Positions 50,396-59,268 of a DNA stretch of 64,000 nucleotides are shown piece after piece. The first letter of the stretch is position 1, and the number at the start of each line of letters is the position of its first letter. This stretch comes from Rhodanobacteraceae bacterium. GTDB taxonomy: Bacteria; Pseudomonadota; Gammaproteobacteria; Xanthomonadales; SZUA-5. The stretch lies in contig JADKFD010000106.1 in the NCBI GenBank assembly GCA_016717705.1, positions 3,295-67,294 on the forward strand. The letters are read 5' to 3'. Below the pieces are notes generated by a model. The model was given only the letters and a program-made list of their open reading frames with translations. It had not been told where the DNA came from and did no database searches. The position numbers and the translations under genes were made by a program.

Positions 50396-52404
50396 TGAAA
50401 CTCGGTCTGCGCGGCAAGTTCGTGGCGGCGCTGGTGCTGGTCGCACTGGCGGCGCTGATTCTGGCCGCGCTGTTCGCCGCGCGCGCCATCGACAATATCC
50501 GCGAGGAACTCGGCTACGCCTACACCCGCGACGTGACGCTGCTGCGCCAGGCACGGATCACCGCCCCGCTGATGCGCGATCTGGCCCTGGCCTTGCGCAT
50601 GGCCGATTCCGAGCCGATCCGCGAGTGGCTGCTCGACGAGCAGAACCCGGAAAAGCGTGCCCGCGCGATGCGCGACGCCGAAGGTTATCGGGCCGCGTTC
50701 GACAGCCACGCTGCGTTCGTCATCTCGGCGCTGTCGCACAACTACTACTTCAACTCGCCACGCGCGCCGGTGACCGACCAGCCCGAGTACACGCTGGACC
50801 CGAAGAACAAGCCGGACGATGCCTGGTTCCCCAGCGTGTTGGCGATGGCAACGGCTTACAACACCAACGTCAGCTACGACACCGAACTGCATGTGGCCAA
50901 TGTCTGGATCAACGTGCTGATGCGCGCCGGCGAGCAGCGCATCGGCCTGGTCGGCACCGGTCTTGAGCTCACCCGGTTTCTCGACGCCTTTGTCAGCGAC
51001 ACCCAGAGCGGCGTGACGCCGATCATCGTCAATGCCGCGGGCGCGATCCTGGCGCACCCGGACCGCAAACGGATTTCCAACCAGTCGGCGACCCAGGTCG
51101 TGCCGCCGGAGCATCAGCTGTGGGCCCTGGTCGATGCCGGCGACAGCGCCGCGCGCGCGCGCCAGGCACTCACCGACGCGCAGGCGCATCCGGGCACGGC
51201 AAATCCGGTCAAGCTTTCGGTGCAGGGACGCCAGGTGCTGTTTGCGGCCAGCTACATCCCGGACCTGCAATGGTTCGTGCTCAGTGTCGTTGACTTGGGC
51301 ACCGCCCAGGTGCTCGACGGGCGCCAGCTCTGGCAATTCGGGCTGACCGCGGGCGTGCTGTTCCTGATTGCCGCCTTGCTGTTCGCCTATGTGGTCAATC
51401 GCCTGGTGGTGACACCACTGATTGCCCTGAAGAACTCCGCGCAGACGATCGCTGCGGGCAACTACACGCTGAGCTTGCCGGCGACCGGCAGCGACGAGAT
51501 CGGTGAACTGAGCACGGCATTTGCGTCGATGGCGGACAAGGTGCGTCGGCATACCGAGGACCTGGAATCCACCGTGCGCGAGCGCACCGCCGAGCTGCTG
51601 GCGGCCAACGCCACCATGGCCCAGGCCAACGCCAAGATTGCCGATTCGATCAGCTATGCCAGCCGCATCCAGCAGGCCATGCTGCCGGTGCACGCGCTCG
51701 CCCGCGTGCTCGGCGAACGCCACTACCTGTTGTGGCGACCGCGCGATGTGGTCGGCGGCGACTTCTACCTGTTCCACGCAAGCGACAGCGGCTACCTGAT
51801 CGGCGTCGTCGATTGCGCCGGCCACGGCGTGCCTGGCGCACTGATGACCATGCTCGGCAATGCGGCGCTGGATCGGGCGATTGCCGAGGTCGGCGCGGCC
51901 GACCCGGCCGGCATCCTGCTGGCGGCCGACCGTGCGCTGCGCGCCATGCTGCATGTCGGCGATCGCGCCAAGGGCGCCGCGACCTCGATGGACGTCGGCC
52001 TGGTTTACGTCGACCTTCGCGCTTGCCAGCTCATGTTCGCCGGCGCCAAGGTGGACCTCCTGATCGGCACCGCCGATGGCGCGAGCCGCCTGTCCGGTGG
52101 CCGCCGTGCCCTGGCCGAGCGGGTGGTCGGCGATTACCAGAACACGCCGATGCAGATCGATCCGGCGGCGACTTATCTGCTCAGCAGCGACGGCGTGCTC
52201 GACCAGAACGGCGAGCACGACGCGCTGGGCTTTGGCCGGGCGCGCCTGCTGGCGCTGCTGCGGGCGCACGCGCGCGATCCGCTGGCCGACTTCGGCCGGG
52301 CGCTGGAAACGCAACTGGCCGAGTATCAGGGCAAGGTGGCGCAGCGCGATGACATCAGCGTGCTCGCGTTTCGGGTCGATAGCCCTTCAGGCGCCGCATC
52401 CTGA
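50392..52404 (+). CDS. siaA: SiaA-type membrane protein phosphatase (Cache-like, HAMP, SpoIIE/PP2C)
   Basis: 670 residues. TM1 about 12-33, a large periplasmic sensing region (about 34-315), TM2 about 320-342 (FGLTAGVLFLIAALLFAYVV), HAMP, a short coiled coil, then the PP2C-like SpoIIE domain with metal-binding aspartates in RDVVGGDFYLF (about residue 455), VDCAGHGVPGALM, LLSSDGVLDQ and QRDDISVL. Family knowledge (Pseudomonas SiaABCD): SiaA dephosphorylates SiaC, which then activates the diguanylate cyclase SiaD. The domain order and following genes match that pathway. Start: ATG at 50392 in the overlap with the porin gene (50395 also possible). Confidence 0.9.
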   Translation: MMKLGLRGKFVAALVLVALAALILAALFAARAIDNIREELGYAYTRDVTLLRQARITAPLMRDLALALRMADSEPIREWLLDEQNPEKRARAMRDAEGYRAAFDSHAAFVISALSHNYYFNSPRAPVTDQPEYTLDPKNKPDDAWFPSVLAMATAYNTNVSYDTELHVANVWINVLMRAGEQRIGLVGTGLELTRFLDAFVSDTQSGVTPIIVNAAGAILAHPDRKRISNQSATQVVPPEHQLWALVDAGDSAARARQALTDAQAHPGTANPVKLSVQGRQVLFAASYIPDLQWFVLSVVDLGTAQVLDGRQLWQFGLTAGVLFLIAALLFAYVVNRLVVTPLIALKNSAQTIAAGNYTLSLPATGSDEIGELSTAFASMADKVRRHTEDLESTVRERTAELLAANATMAQANAKIADSISYASRIQQAMLPVHALARVLGERHYLLWRPRDVVGGDFYLFHASDSGYLIGVVDCAGHGVPGALMTMLGNAALDRAIAEVGAADPAGILLAADRALRAMLHVGDRAKGAATSMDVGLVYVDLRACQLMFAGAKVDLLIGTADGASRLSGGRRALAERVVGDYQNTPMQIDPAATYLLSSDGVLDQNGEHDALGFGRARLLALLRAHARDPLADFGRALETQLAEYQGKVAQRDDISVLAFRVDSPSGAAS

Positions 52405-52433
52405 GGCGCGCAGGGGCTGAGCCGTGGATCCCC

Positions 52434-52451
52434 CTCCCCGCAAACGGGGAG
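52434..52451 (+). repeat. Intra-operon hairpin between siaA and siaB
   Basis: CTCCCCG / CGGGGAG, a 7-bp stem with a 4-base loop, lies in the 117-base gap between siaA and siaB, in a context resembling common proteobacterial CCTCCCCGCAAACGGGGAGAAG-type elements of short length. It could lower expression of siaBCD or stabilise the mRNA. Confidence 0.45.
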
Positions 52452-52521
52452 AAGGAGCCACTGATTCGCACAATCGCGCGTCAGCACTGATAATCCCGTG
52501 TCCAGCCCATGCAGACCCCTC

Positions 52522-53055
52522 ATGCACTCGATTGATCTGTTTGCCCTGCAGCAGCGCTACACCGAGCAAGGCATCTTGCTCTGCTTCAACGGTCCGCTGT
52601 CGTCGAGCCTGATCGAGGAGATCGGCAAGGCGCTGCGCAATCACATGGAATCGCAGGCGATCACGCCGTCTTCGGCGATGGACGTGTTCGGCGTCTACAT
52701 CGAGCTGACGCAGAACATCCGCCACTATTTTCAGACCCACGCCTGGCCGGAAGCGGTCGCCACCGTGGTCATCGCCCGCGATGAAGCCGGTCATTACCTG
52801 GTTTCGGCCGGCAATCGGGTGCAGATTGCCGATGGTCGCGCCTTGCTGGAGCGCGTCGCCGCGCTGGCCGCGCTGGACAAGGCCGCGTTGCGGGCCAAGT
52901 ACAAGGAGCAGATGCGCGCACCGCGCGCGGATGCGGCGAGTGGCGCCGGGCTGGGGCTGATCGACATGGCGCGCAAGGCCAGCGCGCCGATCCAGGGGCA
53001 GTTGCAGGAGTTGGCGGATGGTTCGGCCTTCTTCAGCCTGACCGTGGCCATCTGA
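52522..53055 (+). CDS. siaB: SiaB-family protein kinase
   Basis: 177 residues from the ATG at 52522 (a GTG at 52498 is the alternative). It begins MHSIDLFALQQRY, followed by ILLCFNGPLSSSLIEEIGKA. A GHKL-like pattern is visible: the acidic/Asn box FGVYIELTQNIRHYF and the glycine box GAGLGLIDMARK. Family knowledge: SiaB phosphorylates SiaC on a threonine, opposing SiaA. It is the second gene of the sia operon and is followed after 9 bp by siaC. Confidence 0.88.
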   Translation: MHSIDLFALQQRYTEQGILLCFNGPLSSSLIEEIGKALRNHMESQAITPSSAMDVFGVYIELTQNIRHYFQTHAWPEAVATVVIARDEAGHYLVSAGNRVQIADGRALLERVAALAALDKAALRAKYKEQMRAPRADAASGAGLGLIDMARKASAPIQGQLQELADGSAFFSLTVAI

Positions 53056-53064
53056 GGCGCCGCC

Positions 53065-53439
53065 ATGACTGAGCTCAAGATTGCCGGCAGCACCTCGACA
53101 CCGACCATCGAATGCACGACGCAGCCGGCGCGGGTGTACATGAAGGGCGACTCCTACCCGGAGAATGCCTTCGACCTGTACCAGCCGGTGCTGCAATGGA
53201 TGGAAGCGCAACTGGCCAGCGCCGATGCGCTGACCATGGATCTGGAACTGGTCTACCTCAACACCAGCAGCGTGCGCATCATGATGGATCTGTTCGACAC
53301 TCTCGAAGAGGCGCACACGAGCGGACGCCAGGTGACCGTCAACTGGTATTACGACGCGCGCAATGAGCGCGTCGCCGAACTGGCCGGGGAGTTCAAGGAA
53401 GACCTCAGCCTGCCCTTCCACATCCTGCCGCAGGGCTGA
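53065..53439 (+). CDS. siaC: SiaC-type regulatory partner protein (DUF1987)
   Basis: 124 residues. The domain has GDSYPENAFDLYQPVLQWME and the phospho-acceptor segment VYLNTSSVRIMMDLFDTLEE, where the threonine of LNTSS is the expected phosphorylation site. Family knowledge: unphosphorylated SiaC binds the stalk of SiaD and activates c-di-GMP synthesis; phosphorylation by SiaB releases it. A single base separates its stop from the siaD start. Confidence 0.9.
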   Translation: MTELKIAGSTSTPTIECTTQPARVYMKGDSYPENAFDLYQPVLQWMEAQLASADALTMDLELVYLNTSSVRIMMDLFDTLEEAHTSGRQVTVNWYYDARNERVAELAGEFKEDLSLPFHILPQG

Positions 53440-53440
53440 C

Positions 53441-54214
53441 GTGAACGCGGCCAGCGATAGCGAAACCCGGATCGAAGCACTGCTGGCCGATCCCGCTTAC
53501 GCCGAGCATCCCATGCGCGAACCGCTGGCGCAGTTGTATCGCCAGTTCCAGGAACAGGTGCGCCAGCTGGATCGCATCACGCGCATCTCCGATCGCTATC
53601 AGAATGCGGCGCAGCGCGAGGCCAGCTCGCTGACGGAGCGGCTGAACAAGCATCTGAAGCAGGTGGAGAAGATCGCGCGCATTTCCGATCGCTATCAAGC
53701 GATGCTGCAGGATCTGAACAAGCGCCTGGAACACGAGTCCACCCACGACGCACTGACCGGCCTGGCGAATCGGCGCCTGGGACTGGCGCGTTTGTCCGAA
53801 CTGATTGCCGCGGATCAACCGCTGAGCATTGCGCTGGTGGATGTCGATCACTTCAAGCGGGTCAACGATGCCTTCGGCCACGAGGCCGGCGATCAGGCGC
53901 TGACGGCGGTGGCGCACGCCCTGCGCGACCCGCTCGGCGGCACCGAACTGGTCGCGCGCTGGGGCGGCGAGGAGTTCCTGCTGATCTGGCCGCAAACCGA
54001 TCTGGCCGCGGCGATCGAACACGCCCAGGCCTTGCGTCTGGCGGTGCCGGCGCAGGCACCCACCCTCGCCGGCCGCACCTTGCGCACCACCGTCAGTCTG
54101 GGCCTGGCGCAGCGCCGCGACGGCGAGAGCGTCAGCCAGTTGTTGCGCCGCGCCGACGCCGCGCTGTATGCCGCCAAGGACGCCGGCCGCGATCGGGTGA
54201 TGGCGGCGCAGTAG
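53441..54214 (+). CDS. siaD: SiaD-type diguanylate cyclase
   Basis: 257 residues from a GTG at 53441, one base after siaC. The N-terminal part is a coiled-coil stalk with the internal repeat TRISDRYQNA / ARISDRYQAM, the expected SiaC-binding region. The GGDEF domain begins STHDALTGLANRRLG and has the active site ARWGGEEFLL. The position of the usual inhibitory RxxD site reads GGTE, so product inhibition at that site seems lost. It makes cyclic di-GMP from two GTP, promoting aggregation and biofilm formation. It is cytoplasmic, with no membrane helix. Confidence 0.9.
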   Translation: MNAASDSETRIEALLADPAYAEHPMREPLAQLYRQFQEQVRQLDRITRISDRYQNAAQREASSLTERLNKHLKQVEKIARISDRYQAMLQDLNKRLEHESTHDALTGLANRRLGLARLSELIAADQPLSIALVDVDHFKRVNDAFGHEAGDQALTAVAHALRDPLGGTELVARWGGEEFLLIWPQTDLAAAIEHAQALRLAVPAQAPTLAGRTLRTTVSLGLAQRRDGESVSQLLRRADAALYAAKDAGRDRVMAAQ

Positions 54215-54300
54215 CGAACTTTGACCCCCGCCCGGTCGCTGCGTGCGTTCGCCCTGGCGAAAGAGTGGATGATTCCGCGGAACGACAAGGAGATTCGGTC

Positions 54301-55059
54301 ATGCCGCAGCCGCCGAAAGCCACGCTGATCCGTTCGCTGCTCGCCTCCACCGCGCGCGGCTGGCGCGGCACCCAGGTGTTGCGCCGGTCAAAGGTGCCGG
54401 GCAAGCTGCTGGTCGTTTACGACTGCGAGAACGACCCACACTGCCGCTTGTTGCGCGAACTGCTGACCGAGCTGCAGCTGGATGCGCTGATCCAGCCTTG
54501 TCCGCACGGCGGCAAGCGCTACGCAAAGAAACTGCCGCCCGACGCGCAGCTGCCGTATCTGATCGATCGCGACCTGGACCTGCGCGCCGACGGCCTGCGC
54601 GCCTGCATCGAGCATGTGCTGCAGCACTATGCGCACATCGACGTCGCCGCCGGCCTGCTCGGCAGCTGGCCGATGCGCCTGAGCTCGCGGCTGGCTTCGG
54701 CACTGCGCGGCGATGCCGGCCTCAACGCGCAGCCGTCGCGCGCCGCGCGCAGACCGCTGGAGCTCTACAGCTTCGAGTCCAGCCCCTATTCGCGGCTGGT
54801 ACGCGAGCGTCTGTGCGAGCTGGAGTTGCCGTGGATCCTGCGCAATTTCGGCAAGGAGCAGCTATCCGACTGGGGCCCACCGAATCTGCGTTTGACCCTG
54901 AAACCCTGGACACCCAAACCCGGCGGCCGGCGCGAGCAGATGCTGGCCGAGACCGGCAAGGCGCAGGTGCCGTACCTGATCGACCCGAACGCCAAGGTCG
55001 AGCTGTTCGAATCGGTGGCGATCCTCAAACACCTCGATCGGTACTACGCACGCGAGTGA
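54301..55059 (+). CDS. Protein with two tandem thioredoxin-fold (GST N-terminal-like) domains
   Basis: 252 residues. AAGGAG lies before the ATG at 54301. Each half has a GST N-terminal/glutaredoxin-type fold: first KLLVVYDCENDPHCRLLREL with AQLPYLIDRD, second LELYSFESSPYSRLVRERLC with AQVPYLIDPN and LFESVAILKHLDRYY. The first copy has DPHC and the second SPYS in the active-site position, so the second lacks a redox cysteine. The VPYLID cis-proline and ES motifs for glutathione binding are kept. The substrate is unknown; probably cytosolic. Confidence 0.83.
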   Translation: MPQPPKATLIRSLLASTARGWRGTQVLRRSKVPGKLLVVYDCENDPHCRLLRELLTELQLDALIQPCPHGGKRYAKKLPPDAQLPYLIDRDLDLRADGLRACIEHVLQHYAHIDVAAGLLGSWPMRLSSRLASALRGDAGLNAQPSRAARRPLELYSFESSPYSRLVRERLCELELPWILRNFGKEQLSDWGPPNLRLTLKPWTPKPGGRREQMLAETGKAQVPYLIDPNAKVELFESVAILKHLDRYYARE

Positions 55060-55070
55060 AGCCAGCAGCC

Positions 55071-55135
55071 GTAGCGCGGCTCCGGCGCGCCCGGTACTGG
55101 CCATTGCGACGAGCCAGATCGCGCCGGCGCCGCGC
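55071..55135. repeat. GTAGCGCGGCTCCGGCGCGC palindrome, copy 2
   Basis: The 20-base arm is identical to that at 36787, and the partner GCGCCGGCGCCGCGC lies at 55121-55135. It starts 11 bases after the preceding stop. The intervening 30 bases differ from the first copy. Confidence 0.8.
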
Positions 55136-55285
55136 GGACTTGCGGCAGGGCCGCGCCGGGTACGTTGGTGAATCGTTCACTTCCGCACCGCGATCGGAGT
55201 TCGAGAGAAGCACAGGCGTTTGGGCGGCGCTTTCGAAATTCCGTCATCAGCGCGACGGGATTGTCGATCTCGCCTGATGGTCGGC

Positions 55286-57475
55286 TCAGGTCCGCGCGTC
55301 AACCACGCGTCGCAGCAGTGCCCGCAGCGGCTCGGCGCAGCGCTGCCAGGCGTACTCCGCCAGCCGCTGCGGATCGGGCTGTTCCAGGCTGTGGCGGTGT
55401 GCATCGTCGAGCAGCAGCGCACTCAGCGCCGGCGCGAAGTCCGCCAGCTGCGGGCACACCACCAGGCCCGCGAATCCGGCGTCGCCATGGCCACGCGCGC
55501 CGGCCTCGGTGCTGACGCAGACGCGGCCCGCTGCCAGTGACTCGATCACCTTGAGACTGGAACCGCGCAGCTGCGGCTGCGGATTGATCGAGAGCGCGGC
55601 CGCGGCGAGCAAGGCGTCGACTGATTCCACCGCGTCGAGCACGCGGATCGACGGGCGCTGGAAGCTCTCCATATCGGCCACCCGCGCCTGCGCGCCGATC
55701 CCGCCGACGATGGTCAGGCTGACGCCCGGCACGCATTGCTCCAGCTGTGGATAGACGCTGGCGACGAAATCGCGGATGCCCTCCCAGTTGATCGGCGCGC
55801 GAAACGGGCCGAGGAACAGGATGTTGCGGCCTCTGGAAGGTTGATATCCCGCCGACAGCTCGAGATCGCAGCCGTTGCGTACCAGCACGCTGTCACGTGA
55901 ACCGAGCAAGGCTTGGTCTTCGGCGGAACAGACGATCAGCGCATCGAAGCGGTCGATCAGACCGAGCTCATGGCGATCGGTCGCCGCCGCGGCCGGGTCA
56001 TCCGGCGTCAGCAGCACGTCCTGCAGATTGAGGACGAAGGGCGGTCGCTGGTCGATGCGAAGATCGACCAGTTCGGCCAGCTCCATGTGCTCGATCAGCA
56101 CGGCCTGCGGCCGATGCAGCTCGATCAGCCGGCGCAGTTCCAGACGCAACGCCGGGTGCGCGTGCGTGCGCATGCGCGCGCGGCGATCGTGTTCCTGTCC
56201 CGGCGGCGGTGCGGGTCGACCGTCGACCAGATGCACCTGCGCAAACGGCGCGTAGCTCGGGTGGTCCGGCTCACCGTACAGCCCGGCCTCATCGCTGAGC
56301 AGGATCAGCGGGTAGTCGCGCGCCAGTTCGGTCGCCAGGCGCTGCGTGCGCAGCGCGCCGCCGTGGCGCGGCGGCAGCAGCGCAAATGGTGACACCAGCA
56401 GGATCGGTGCGGTCGCCTGCGCGCGAAAACTGCGCGTTGGCAGGTGGGCATAGGCCAGATCACGATACGGCGCACGCCAGGCCTGCCAGCGCGCACGCCA
56501 GAGCGCGCGGCAGGCGCCGGGGTTGCCCAGTTCGCGCAGCGTGCGCGGGTCGAGGCGGCGGATCTGCTGCTTCACGGTCGCCAGCGGCTGCAGCGGGAAC
56601 GGATTGCGCAACTGCAGTTGCAGGCGGTTGCGCTCGAAGATGCGCTCGACTTCGGCGGCTTCGAAATAGCGCTTCACGGTAACCCGGTGCAGATGCAGCG
56701 CGCGCGAGTCCGGGCAGTACAGGCTGTCGTAGCCGGCATGCCAGGCGCGCACGCCCAGATCAACATCCTCCCAGTAGAAGGGATCGAAAGGCAGACTGCC
56801 GGGCATCAGCTCGCGCAGTTTGCCGGCGTGAAACAGCGCCGAACCGGCGCCAGCCCAGACCGTGCCGCGCACCACCGCGTGGGTCGATTCGGCGTGGTAA
56901 GGCGCCGGCAAGCCGTCGGCCATCGGCATGAAGGTCCAGCCGGTCTCTTCGCGGCGACGACCGTCGTCGGGGAACAGGATCTGCGAGGCCACGGCGAAGA
57001 CATGCGACGCGCGCCAGGCGAGCACTTTACGCAGCGCGTCCGGCTCCAGCAGCATGTCGTTGTTGAGCAGATAGATCGCGCCAAAGCGCGCCAGCTCGAT
57101 CCCCTGCAGCACCGCGCGGGTAAAACCCAGGGCCTGATCGAAATAGCGCCAGCGGATGGCCGGATAGCGCTGCGCCAGCGCCGCGTAATCGCCCTGCGGC
57201 GAGCCGTTGACGACGATGATCACCTCGCAGGGCTCATCGAGCGTGGCGGTCGCAGCGAACAGTCCCGCCAGGCAGCGGGCCAGCAGTTCGCCGCCGCCGC
57301 GCTCGGGGATGATGATGCTGACGCCCTGGCCCCAATCCAGTGCCCGCGGCGGCTGCAATCGCGGCGGCTGCGGCCAGCGGCGGAAGATGAAATCGCTCAG
57401 GGCCAGCGTCAGCCTGAGCGGCCATTCGCGCCAGCGCCTGGCGAGCCCGCGCAGCAGCTCAGACAACCGCAGCAT
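55286..57475 (-). CDS. Two-domain glycosyltransferase (GT2 plus GT4-like)
   Basis: 729 residues, intact. The N-terminal GT2 domain (about 40-300) has VSIIIPERGGGELLARCL, LLNNDMLLEPDAL (DxD-like NND) and FYWEDVDLGVRAWHAGY. The C-terminal GT4-like domain (about 370-720) has LLPPRHGGALRTQRLATEL, NILFLGPFRAPINWEGIRDF and LRGSSLKVIESLAAGRVCVS. It probably builds a surface polysaccharide from nucleotide sugars. The start overlaps the end of the aminotransferase gene by 17 bp, so it is the last gene of a three-gene operon. Confidence 0.88.
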   Translation of the reverse strand: MLRLSELLRGLARRWREWPLRLTLALSDFIFRRWPQPPRLQPPRALDWGQGVSIIIPERGGGELLARCLAGLFAATATLDEPCEVIIVVNGSPQGDYAALAQRYPAIRWRYFDQALGFTRAVLQGIELARFGAIYLLNNDMLLEPDALRKVLAWRASHVFAVASQILFPDDGRRREETGWTFMPMADGLPAPYHAESTHAVVRGTVWAGAGSALFHAGKLRELMPGSLPFDPFYWEDVDLGVRAWHAGYDSLYCPDSRALHLHRVTVKRYFEAAEVERIFERNRLQLQLRNPFPLQPLATVKQQIRRLDPRTLRELGNPGACRALWRARWQAWRAPYRDLAYAHLPTRSFRAQATAPILLVSPFALLPPRHGGALRTQRLATELARDYPLILLSDEAGLYGEPDHPSYAPFAQVHLVDGRPAPPPGQEHDRRARMRTHAHPALRLELRRLIELHRPQAVLIEHMELAELVDLRIDQRPPFVLNLQDVLLTPDDPAAAATDRHELGLIDRFDALIVCSAEDQALLGSRDSVLVRNGCDLELSAGYQPSRGRNILFLGPFRAPINWEGIRDFVASVYPQLEQCVPGVSLTIVGGIGAQARVADMESFQRPSIRVLDAVESVDALLAAAALSINPQPQLRGSSLKVIESLAAGRVCVSTEAGARGHGDAGFAGLVVCPQLADFAPALSALLLDDAHRHSLEQPDPQRLAEYAWQRCAEPLRALLRRVVDART

Positions 57476-58574
57476 GGATCGCCTCGCAGACCTGATCCAG
57501 TTGCGTGGCTGTCAGTGCCAGCCCCGAGGGCAGGTAGAGGCCGGTCGCGGCCAGTTGCTCGGACACCGGGCACGCCGCCTGCGCGCCGAGTCGATGGGTG
57601 ATCAGCGGCTGGCGCGCGCACGACTGGAAAAAGTCGCGCGTTTCGATGCCCCGCGCCGCCAGCGCCGCCCGCAGGTCGTCGCGCGTCAAGCTCAACTCCG
57701 GGCCCACGCGCACCGCGTACATCCAGTGCACCGACTGCGCCCAGGCGCGCTCGACCGGCAGGATCAGTCCGCTGATTGCGCCCAGTCGCTCACGGTAGGT
57801 CGCCGCCATCCAGTGTTTGTGCGCCAGAAACTCGTCCAGGTGCTGCAACTGGCCCAGGCCCACCGCCGCGGCCAGGCTGCCCATGCGATAGCTGTAGCCG
57901 AGTTCGTCGTGGGTGAAGCGTTGCCCGGGCCGATGCGCCATGTCGCGCAGCGAACGCATCCGCGCCGCCAGGGAGTCGTCGTCGGTGGTCAGCATGCCGC
58001 CTTCGCCGGTGCTGATGATCTTGTTGCCATAGAAACTGAACGCGGCAATGTCGCCGAGCGCGCCGCAGGCACGCCCGCGGTAGCGCGCGCCATGCGCTTC
58101 GGCGGCGTCTTCCACCAGCCACAGCCCGTGCGCGTCCGCCAGCGCGGCCAACGCGTCCATGTCGGCGCTATGGCCATAGATGTGCACCGCCAGGATGGCG
58201 CGCGTGCGCGGCGTGATCGCTGCCGCCACCAGGACGGGATCGAGCGTGCAGATGTCGGCTTCGACGTCGACGAACACCGGCGTCGCGCCGGTGTAGAGCA
58301 CCGCGCAGGCACTCGCGATCATGGTGAAATCCGGCACGATCACTTCGTCGCCCGGGCCGATCCCGAGTGCCGCCAGCGCCAGATGCAGCGCCGAAGTGCC
58401 GCTGTTGCAACTGACCGCGTGGCGCACGCCGATGGCTTGCGCAAAGGCGCGCTCGAAGCGCTCGACCATGGGTCCGGCGGACGACAGCCAGCCGGCATCG
58501 AGGGTCTGGTTGACATACTCGCGCGCGGCCGCAGTGATCCGTGGCGCATTGACCGGGACGAACTCAGCCGCCAT
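57459..58574 (-). CDS. DegT/DnrJ/EryC1/StrS-family sugar aminotransferase (PLP-dependent)
   Basis: 371 residues from the ATG at 58572-58574. Motifs: FVPVNAPRITAAAREYVNQT, NSGTSALHLALAALGIGPGD, DEVIVPDFTMIASACAVLY, VEDAAEAHGARY and the PLP-lysine segment FSFYGNKIISTGEGGML. It transfers an amino group, usually from glutamate, to a keto-sugar nucleotide for surface polysaccharides. It overlaps the cupin gene by 11 bp upstream and the glycosyltransferase by 17 bp downstream. It resembles perosamine-synthase-type enzymes, but the exact sugar cannot be told. Confidence 0.9.
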   Translation of the reverse strand: MAAEFVPVNAPRITAAAREYVNQTLDAGWLSSAGPMVERFERAFAQAIGVRHAVSCNSGTSALHLALAALGIGPGDEVIVPDFTMIASACAVLYTGATPVFVDVEADICTLDPVLVAAAITPRTRAILAVHIYGHSADMDALAALADAHGLWLVEDAAEAHGARYRGRACGALGDIAAFSFYGNKIISTGEGGMLTTDDDSLAARMRSLRDMAHRPGQRFTHDELGYSYRMGSLAAAVGLGQLQHLDEFLAHKHWMAATYRERLGAISGLILPVERAWAQSVHWMYAVRVGPELSLTRDDLRAALAARGIETRDFFQSCARQPLITHRLGAQAACPVSEQLAATGLYLPSGLALTATQLDQVCEAIHAAVV

Positions 58575-59022
58575 CGCGAAAGCACTTGTCGACGCCAGCA
58601 TACGGGCCCTGGCGCACCTCGATCACGCGGGCGTCATCGATCACCGTCAACGCATAACCACCGCGCAGCAAAAGCAGCATCTCGCCGCGCGACAGCATCT
58701 CGTCGGCGAGCAGCTGCCAATCCTCGTCGTAGACATCCACCAGCACGCGACCGTATTCGACATACAGGAGCTCGCTGCTCGAATTGAGCGTGCGCGATTG
58801 CACCGCGTGGGTATGCGCATGCACGCGCTCACCGCGCGCCCGTTCCAGCACACCCACCTGCAGATCGAGCGCCGCGGGCGTCAGAAAATGCGTGCCGCTC
58901 ATCCGACCGGGCCGGAAAACCCAGGCGTAGGGGTGAAATACCGGGCCGATGCAGCGCGTGGCGAGCTGATCCGCTGGCGCCCCTGGTGCGTTCGCTTGCA
59001 GCACTGCAGACATGGCCGGCAT
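58564..59022 (-). CDS. Cupin-fold protein in a glycan gene cluster
   Basis: 152 residues (149 from the second ATG). Jelly-roll pattern: VGVLERARGERVHAHTHAVQ, SELLYVEYGRVLVDVYDED and LSRGEMLLLLRGGYALTVID. The histidines of RVHAHTHAVQ may bind a metal. Small cupins of this kind are often next to nucleotide-sugar aminotransferases, where some act as sugar isomerases or epimerases. Here it is the first gene of the operon and overlaps the aminotransferase. The function is inferred from position only. Confidence 0.78.
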   Translation of the reverse strand: MPAMSAVLQANAPGAPADQLATRCIGPVFHPYAWVFRPGRMSGTHFLTPAALDLQVGVLERARGERVHAHTHAVQSRTLNSSSELLYVEYGRVLVDVYDEDWQLLADEMLSRGEMLLLLRGGYALTVIDDARVIEVRQGPYAGVDKCFRDGG

Positions 59023-59215
59023 CCGGAAGTAGACCTCATCTCAGATACGGGCGAGCACAGCGAGTTCCCGTTGCCGGCGATCGATTGGCGCGGCGCGATC
59101 GGGCCTTGCCAGCGCCCTGGCTCGGCCACGGTCGGCGAAATCCGGACCATGGCGAGCGAATGCCCGAGGCCGCATTGCAGGCGCGACTTGTTCAGTCAGT
59201 ACTTGTTCGGCTATC

Positions 59216-59228
59216 TTGTACGTTACAA
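59216..59228. promoter_or_regulatory. Dyad TTGTA-CGT-TACAA upstream of the beta-propeller gene
   Basis: A perfect 5+3+5 dyad 41 bases before the GTG start at 59269. It lies in the 246-base divergent region between the glycan operon and the beta-propeller gene. It may be an operator; no matching regulator was identified. A strong AAGGAG site is at 59256-59261. Confidence 0.3.
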
Positions 59229-59268
59229 ATTGCCACACTCGTTGCGCAATGCGAAAAGGAGAGAACTA

